From Patescibacteria group bacterium (lineage in GTDB: Bacteria; Patescibacteriota; Patescibacteriia; Patescibacteriales; UBA12465): a DNA stretch of 64,000 nucleotides. Every line of letters begins with the position of its first letter. Positions within the stretch are counted from its first letter, which is position 1. The stretch is from positions 1 to 64,000 of the forward strand of contig JAKLGM010000001.1 of NCBI GenBank assembly GCA_022710685.1. The letters run 5' to 3'. The notes under the pieces were generated by a model. The model was not told where the DNA came from. It did not search any database and worked only from the letters and a program-made list of their open reading frames with translations. The translations under genes and the position numbers were made by a program. Below, piece after piece: positions 59,870 through 64,000 of the stretch.

Positions 59870-61846
59870 CTATATTTTATTAATAACCTCCTCTTCTTTA
59901 TAAACCTGCAAGATATCCCCAGCTTGGACCAAGGGGCGTCCTTCGTATTGTAAACCGCATTCCTGGTCTTGTTCGACTGTCTTTACATTTTGCTTGCCTG
60001 ATTGTAGCCGAACTAGCTTGCCTCGATCGACAATGGTCTTATCTCTCATGACTTCAACTAAGGTGTCATTTTCAATTTTGCCATCAAGTACTTTGCCGCC
60101 CAAAATCTGAAAGTCATTCTCAGTCCGAAAGACGGCTAAAACTTTCAGGCGACCTAAATCATGACGGACCAAATCAGCCTTGACCAGCTCCTGCATCTCG
60201 CCTTTAACATATTTGATTAAATCGTAAATGATGGTATAAAGGTTGACTTTAATCTGTTTCTCGCGCAACAAAGCTTCGGTTTGAGGTTGCAGGCGGACAT
60301 TGAATCCGACTATCTGGGCGCTAGAATCTTCGGCGCGCTTAATATCACCTTCGCCGATGTTGCCTAGTCCTTTAAACAATATCTTTACCTTGACTCTATC
60401 ATTATTTAATTTCATTAAAGACTCTTCGATCGCTTCAGCCGATCCTAAAACATCACTCTTGATGATAATGTTAAGTTTAGCCGCTCCATCATCAACCTCA
60501 TCAGCTTTCACTGTCGCCTTAGAAAAAACTAGATTGCCGCTAGAAATTTTTCTGATCTTGACTTTTTCGCCTTCGCCCACTTCAAGCATGTCACCCACTT
60601 CAGGCAAAACCTTTAAACCTAATATTCTAACCGGCATAGACGGTCCGGCCGAATCGACAACCTCGCCTTTATAATTTTTTAGGGCCTTAACTTTACCATA
60701 GACAACATTATCAAAACATAACTGATCACCTACTTTTAGAGTGCCATTTTGGACTAAAATAGTAGCTACCGGACCGGCGCCCTTATCTACCTTAGCCTCA
60801 ATAACCGTGCCGGCGGCATCAGCGTTTGGGTTGGCTTTTAGGTTATTAGCCTCGGTTTCAGCCAATAATAACACCATATCTAAAAGATCCTCAACGCCCT
60901 TCCCTTCTTTAGCGGAAACCGGAACGCAGATAGCTTTGCCGCCCCAATCTTCCGAAGTAATGTTTAACTTAGTCGATAATTCTTGTTTGGTACGAGTGAC
61001 ATCAGCCTCAGGTTTATCAATCTTGTTAATCGCTACCAGATACGGAATCTTAGCCGCTTCAATAATTCTAAAAGCCTCAACTGTCTGCGGTTTGACCCCA
61101 TCATCAGCGGCTACCACCAAGATAGCTATGTCGGCGACTTTAGCGCCACGACTGCGCATGGCGGTAAAGGCTTCGTGACCCGGAGTATCAATAAAAGTAA
61201 TAGTACGATCTTTTCTTTTTACCTGATAGGCGCCGATATGTTGAGTGATACCGCCAGCTTCTCCGGCGATAACATTAGTGGTTCTAATAGTATCTAACAA
61301 TTTTGTTTTACCATGATCAACGTGTCCCATCACTACTATAACCGGGGAGCGCTCGGCTAAATCATTTTTTTCTTCTTTCTCTAAAATCTGATCTAATCTT
61401 TTTTCTTCTTTTATGCCCGCAATTTCGTCCTCGCCTTCGCTAGCCTTAATCTCCAAACCTAAGTCTGCTCCAATAATAGAGGCGGTATCAAAATCAATTT
61501 TTTCATTCATGGAAACAAAAATTCCATTTTTCATCAACTCAGCCAAAACTTTGCTAATCGGTAATTGAGCTAGTGCCGCTAAATCGCGGACGCTGATATG
61601 GGAAGCAATAGATATTTCTTTTTTGACGGCAGTCAATTTTATTTCTTCTTCTTTATCTTTATTCTCAGCTGCCTTCTTTTCGTCGAGCTGACGTTTTAGC
61701 ATCGGCCACTCTCTGATAATACGACGAGCCGTAGCGTTATCCACTTTGATTGCTTTTTGACCAATATTAAAACCCATCTGCGGCAACAGATCTTTTAATT
61801 CCTGCGGACTCACTCTAAGGATGCGGGCTAATTCTGTAATATTCAT
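59870..61846 (-). CDS. infB: Translation initiation factor IF-2
   Basis: GTPase that places fMet-tRNA on the 30S subunit. 658 residues, short because the N-terminal linker is small. IF2_N domains at the start (LARILRVSPQELKDLLPQMGF), G motifs GHVDHGKT near 175, GGITQHIGA, DTPGHEAF, NKIDKPEA, then domains II-IV. All GTPase residues present. nusA is elsewhere (28603). Confidence 0.97.
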   Translation of the reverse strand: MNITELARILRVSPQELKDLLPQMGFNIGQKAIKVDNATARRIIREWPMLKRQLDEKKAAENKDKEEEIKLTAVKKEISIASHISVRDLAALAQLPISKVLAELMKNGIFVSMNEKIDFDTASIIGADLGLEIKASEGEDEIAGIKEEKRLDQILEKEEKNDLAERSPVIVVMGHVDHGKTKLLDTIRTTNVIAGEAGGITQHIGAYQVKRKDRTITFIDTPGHEAFTAMRSRGAKVADIAILVVAADDGVKPQTVEAFRIIEAAKIPYLVAINKIDKPEADVTRTKQELSTKLNITSEDWGGKAICVPVSAKEGKGVEDLLDMVLLLAETEANNLKANPNADAAGTVIEAKVDKGAGPVATILVQNGTLKVGDQLCFDNVVYGKVKALKNYKGEVVDSAGPSMPVRILGLKVLPEVGDMLEVGEGEKVKIRKISSGNLVFSKATVKADEVDDGAAKLNIIIKSDVLGSAEAIEESLMKLNNDRVKVKILFKGLGNIGEGDIKRAEDSSAQIVGFNVRLQPQTEALLREKQIKVNLYTIIYDLIKYVKGEMQELVKADLVRHDLGRLKVLAVFRTENDFQILGGKVLDGKIENDTLVEVMRDKTIVDRGKLVRLQSGKQNVKTVEQDQECGLQYEGRPLVQAGDILQVYKEEEVINKI

Positions 61847-61866
61847 AATTTTATGGGTTTTATTAA

Positions 61867-61895
61867 ATAATAAGGGATTTTTTGGCTCTAGTCAA
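61867..61895 (-). promoter_or_regulatory. Promoter of infB-rbfA-nrnA
   Basis: Minus strand TTGACT, 17-base spacer, TATTAT; start codon about 20 bases further on. Confidence 0.72.
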
Positions 61896-61931
61896 TAAAA
61901 ATGGTCCGAAAAGGCATTCTTTTCAACACCT

Positions 61932-62005
61932 TATCCACACAAAAATATTGTTTAATATTAGCCAAAATACTTAGAATAGTCCACGATTTTGTGGACTTAT
62001 CCACC
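61932..62005. promoter_or_regulatory. Cluster of DnaA-box-like sites
   Basis: TTATCCACA at 61932-61940 matches the DnaA box. TTATCCACC at 61997-62005 differs by one base. Between them GTCCAC/GTGGAC (61979-61996) forms a 6-bp inverted repeat. The site is AT-rich. No dnaA or dnaN nearby, so an origin is not claimed. Confidence 0.4.
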
Positions 62006-62057
62006 GAGCTAAAATAATTTGAAAAATCCGTAAAATCATTACTAGACAGAGAATATT

Positions 62058-62080
62058 AAAGCCGGTCTAGGCCGGCTTTG
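62058..62080 (-). terminator. Hairpin terminator after tRNA-Ala(GGC)
   Basis: AAAGCCGG / CCGGCTTT stem, A/T flanks. Confidence 0.72.
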
Positions 62081-62087
62081 TTCTTGG

Positions 62088-62161
62088 TGGACCATAAGGG
62101 ACTTGAACCCTTGACCTCTTCCATGCCATGGAAGCGCTCTAGCCAACTGAGCTAATGGCCC
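62088..62161 (-). tRNA. tRNA-Ala(GGC)
   Basis: Acceptor GGGCCAT/ATGGTCC with a G-U, anticodon loop ATGGCAT (GGC), T arm AAGGG/CCCTT. Next three bases read CCA, the only tRNA here with CCA in the DNA; may be chance. Confidence 0.93.
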
Positions 62162-62254
62162 CTACTTATATGATTTGTTATTGTAAACTATTTCAAAATA
62201 ATAATCAAGGCAACGCAAAAAAATAATCAAGACCTAGCTTGAATAAAAAAATTT

Positions 62255-62413
62255 TTACATCAAACCATTAACCTGTTTGAACATAGCGACAACGTAGATG
62301 ATCGTGTTCCAACAGATAAAGAAAGAAAGCAAGAAACCAAAGACAAAACCAATAAAAATCATCATAAAATTCTTGTCTAAGGCTAACATCACTTTATTTT
62401 TATTATTTTCCAT
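62255..62413 (-). CDS. Small membrane protein, unknown
   Basis: 52 residues from ATG at 62413 (MENNKNKVMLALDKN). One long hydrophobic segment (about 17-45). The frame reaches into tRNA-Arg, so the longer start is rejected. Not recognised. Confidence 0.55.
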   Translation of the reverse strand: MENNKNKVMLALDKNFMMIFIGFVFGFLLSFFICWNTIIYVVAMFKQVNGLM

Positions 62414-62473
62414 ATTTGTTTTATAACTACTATTATTATAGAGTAAAAAATAATTTTTGACAAATATTTTTTG

Positions 62474-62545
62474 TGCCCCCACCACGAATCGAACGTGGAT
62501 TTAGGACTTAGGAGATCCTCGTTTTATCCATTAAACTACAGGGGC
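62474..62545 (-). tRNA. tRNA-Arg(CCT)
   Basis: Acceptor GCCCCTG/TGGGGGC with wobble pairs, anticodon loop CTCCTAA (CCT), T arm CCACG/CGTGG. No CCA encoded. Confidence 0.93.
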
Positions 62546-62575
62546 GTTCTTTCATTATTATACATTTTTTTCCTT

Positions 62576-62604
62576 TTGACAAATCACTCTAAGTAACCTA
62601 AAAT
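62576..62604 (+). promoter_or_regulatory. Promoter of the bactofilin gene
   Basis: TTGACA, 17-base spacer, TAAAAT. Confidence 0.68.
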
Positions 62605-62640
62605 TAGAATAGAAAATAAATAAAAATAAAATCTAATTCT

Positions 62641-63024
62641 ATGTTCAAAAAAGACCTCAAGCCTGAAAGCTTCAAGGACGTCGAAACCATTATCGGCGAG
62701 TCTATTAAGGTTAAGGGTAATTTTCAGGGCCAAGGCAACATCGTAGTAGATGGCAGCCTAGAAGGCTCTCTTAAAACCCAAGGAAATGTCTTCATTGGCG
62801 CCAAGGCCGAGATTATTGGCAGTGTTGAGGCCCAGGAAGTCATTATTAATGGCTCAATCAACGGCAACCTGTTAGTTAAGGACTATTTAGCCGTGGGTGA
62901 AACAGCCAAAATTACCGGCGATATTAACTGTCTACGAATTTCAGTTGATACTGGTGCCATAATAAATGGAAAATGTCAAATGGGAGAAGGGGCCCCTGCT
63001 CCTAGGAATACTGATGAGGAATAA
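62641..63024 (+). CDS. Bactofilin, polymer-forming cytoskeletal protein
   Basis: 127 residues. Beta-helical bactofilin domain (about 15-115) with IGESIKVKGNFQGQGNIVVDG and SVEAQEVIINGSINGNLLVKD. Family proteins form nucleotide-free filaments that place cell-wall enzymes. Short polar tails at each end, as usual. It is followed 31 bases later by the kinase-like gene. Confidence 0.93.
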   Translation: MFKKDLKPESFKDVETIIGESIKVKGNFQGQGNIVVDGSLEGSLKTQGNVFIGAKAEIIGSVEAQEVIINGSINGNLLVKDYLAVGETAKITGDINCLRISVDTGAIINGKCQMGEGAPAPRNTDEE

Positions 63025-63055
63025 AAAATGCTTTCGCGAATACTAATTTAAGACT

Positions 63056-63793
63056 ATGAATGTCTTTATTTATGATGACTTTCTCAAAAAGCATCAAAAG
63101 GTTGTCAACAATATAGAAATCTCCCTTCATAAGCTCAACCTTAACGGTAAGATTATCTATTTAGAATCCGTCCGAAACCTATTCGATGCTATAAAGGATG
63201 AAATTAACAATGGTGCCAGAACTATTGTGGCTGTTGGCGACGATCGAACCGTTAATAAGGTCTTAAACGCCATGATGAACAATCCTGCTACTAACCCACC
63301 AGCACTAGGAATAATACCAGTTGGAGCTCAGAACTCAATTGCCCAGGCTTGTGGCGTAATTAATGAAAGGGAGGCTGGTCAGATATTATTAGCCAGACGC
63401 ATGGCAGAAATAAATGTCGGAAAAGCTAACAAACAATATTTCTTGGCTCAAGCCAAAATTAAAGCCAAGGGGACCACGATTAAAATAGCCGACTTCTCTA
63501 TCAACCAAACAGAAAACGGCGAAATTAATCTAATAAATTTGCCTACTAAAAATTGTTCTACGAAGAACATTTTGGTTGATCCTAACGACGGCAAAATAAA
63601 CCTATTTATTGAAAACGGTAGAAATAAGTATAGCGCCATGGCGATTACTGAACTAGAGATAGAAAATGGCCAAGAGGAAAAGCTATTGCTAGATAATGTA
63701 TTAGAAATTGAAACTCCGGCTAAGATAAGCCTTTCCGAGCAAAAAATTAACATAATTGTGGGCAAAAATCGAATTTTTAATCTAATAAACTAA
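63056..63793 (+). CDS. Diacylglycerol-kinase-like protein with altered catalytic loop
   Basis: 245 residues. N-terminal half looks like the DAGK/NAD-kinase-type domain: TIVAVGDDRTVNKVLNAMM and LGIIPVGAQNSIAQACGV line up with the GGDGT and PxGTxND loops. Here the first loop reads GDDRT and the second VGAQNSIA, so the key second Gly and the G-T-x-N-D pattern are lost. The C-terminal half is beta-rich. Likely a lipid or nucleotide binder, active or not. Next gene is rubrerythrin. Confidence 0.72.
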   Translation: MNVFIYDDFLKKHQKVVNNIEISLHKLNLNGKIIYLESVRNLFDAIKDEINNGARTIVAVGDDRTVNKVLNAMMNNPATNPPALGIIPVGAQNSIAQACGVINEREAGQILLARRMAEINVGKANKQYFLAQAKIKAKGTTIKIADFSINQTENGEINLINLPTKNCSTKNILVDPNDGKINLFIENGRNKYSAMAITELEIENGQEEKLLLDNVLEIETPAKISLSEQKINIIVGKNRIFNLIN

Positions 63794-63817
63794 AAAATGT
63801 TCTACGCAGAACATTTT
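63794..63817 (+). terminator. Hairpin after the DAGK-like gene
   Basis: AAAATGTTCT / AGAACATTTT, 10-bp perfect stem with a 4-base loop, starting at the stop codon; the T run is short. Confidence 0.65.
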
Positions 63818-63825
63818 ATAAATCT

Positions 63826-64000
63826 ATGAAAGAAACACTAACAAACATCACTAAAGCTTATGTGGGCGAATGTCAAGCCAGAAATCGCTACACATTTTAC
63901 GCTAAAATCGCTAAAAATGAAGGCTACGAACAAATATCAGAGATCTTTTTAATAACTGCCGAGCAAGAAAGAGCCCACGCTAAACGTTTATTTGAACAAA
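63826..64000 (+). CDS. Rubrerythrin-like diiron protein, cut by the window edge
   Basis: First 58 codons only. MKETLTNITKAYVGECQARNR begins the rubrerythrin/ferritin-like helix (Glu 15 as ligand) and ITAEQERAHAKRLFEQ carries the ExxH pair. Rubrerythrins reduce hydrogen peroxide in anaerobes. The C-terminal part, including any rubredoxin domain, is beyond the window. Confidence 0.88.
   Translation, partial: MKETLTNITKAYVGECQARNRYTFYAKIAKNEGYEQISEIFLITAEQERAHAKRLFEQ

Noticed and set aside
61932-62005. Replication origin
   Set aside because: Only two box-like sites, with no dnaA, dnaN, or other origin markers near.

Overview
The window looks like a stretch of a Patescibacteria (CPR) chromosome, probably from the Parcubacteria-like side; that placement is inference. 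The grounds are compact core genes (RNase Y, RNase J, NusA, IF-2, FtsH, PNPase), a VirB2/TrbC-like exported protein, PilT and EndoQ, a glycogen synthase plus GH57 pair, almost no Shine-Dalgarno sequences, many small orphan genes, and a group I intron in a tRNA. TGA is used as a stop (for example at 58405-58407), so the code is the standard bacterial one and not the TGA=Gly code of Gracilibacteria. No rRNA, CRISPR array, transposase or prophage was seen. No gene-free stretch exceeds about 300 bases.

Layout. 1-2.8 kb (+): rny, hup, three tRNAs, an orphan. 2.8-16.8 kb (-): mscL, recA, a giant 1103-residue surface protein, EndoQ, pilT, rnc-nusB-rpmF, ftsH, a four-S1-domain protein with a structured leader, two orphans. 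17-24.7 kb (-): rnj, a peptide-type solute-binding protein, secG, then the dense array smpB-ssrA-tRNA-Leu-tRNA-Gly-infC-rpmI-rplT. Upstream of it lie a Doc/Fic toxin with an HTH partner under palindromic sites and a membrane-anchored pentapeptide-repeat protein. 24.7-35.5 kb (mostly -): trigger factor, a C4 zinc-finger protein (+), H+-pyrophosphatase, nusA, a glycogen-type cluster (glgA, GH57, an aminoglycoside-phosphotransferase-fold kinase, a P-loop kinase), ruvC-yebC. 35.6-43.3 kb: mixed singletons (SIS-like protein, gpmA, LysM/M23 peptidase, tRNA-Ala, dNTPase) and a three-gene thiol-redox operon. 43.5-57 kb (+): polA, murD-murI-holA, a tRNA cluster with the intron-split tRNA-Phe, rpsT-rpsO-NYN protein, pnp, rpsP, a KH protein, trmD. 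57-58.4 kb: a Bacteroidota-looking lipoprotein with its own promoter, dyad and long 5' hairpin. 58.5-62.5 kb (-): nrnA-rbfA-infB, tRNA-Ala, tRNA-Arg. 62.6-64 kb (+): bactofilin, a degenerate diacylglycerol-kinase-like protein, and the start of a rubrerythrin cut by the window edge.

Most of the window is translation, RNA processing and DNA repair housekeeping. The accessory signal lies in single-gene units with their own strong promoter and a terminator just after the stop. Three of these (36573-37103, 42687-43328, 52220-52792) have similar C-terminal patterns that, with the FISUMP domain of the giant surface protein, suggest a family with a C-type-lectin-like fold. Together with the group I intron in tRNA-Phe(GAA), this family is the best candidate for little-described biology here.
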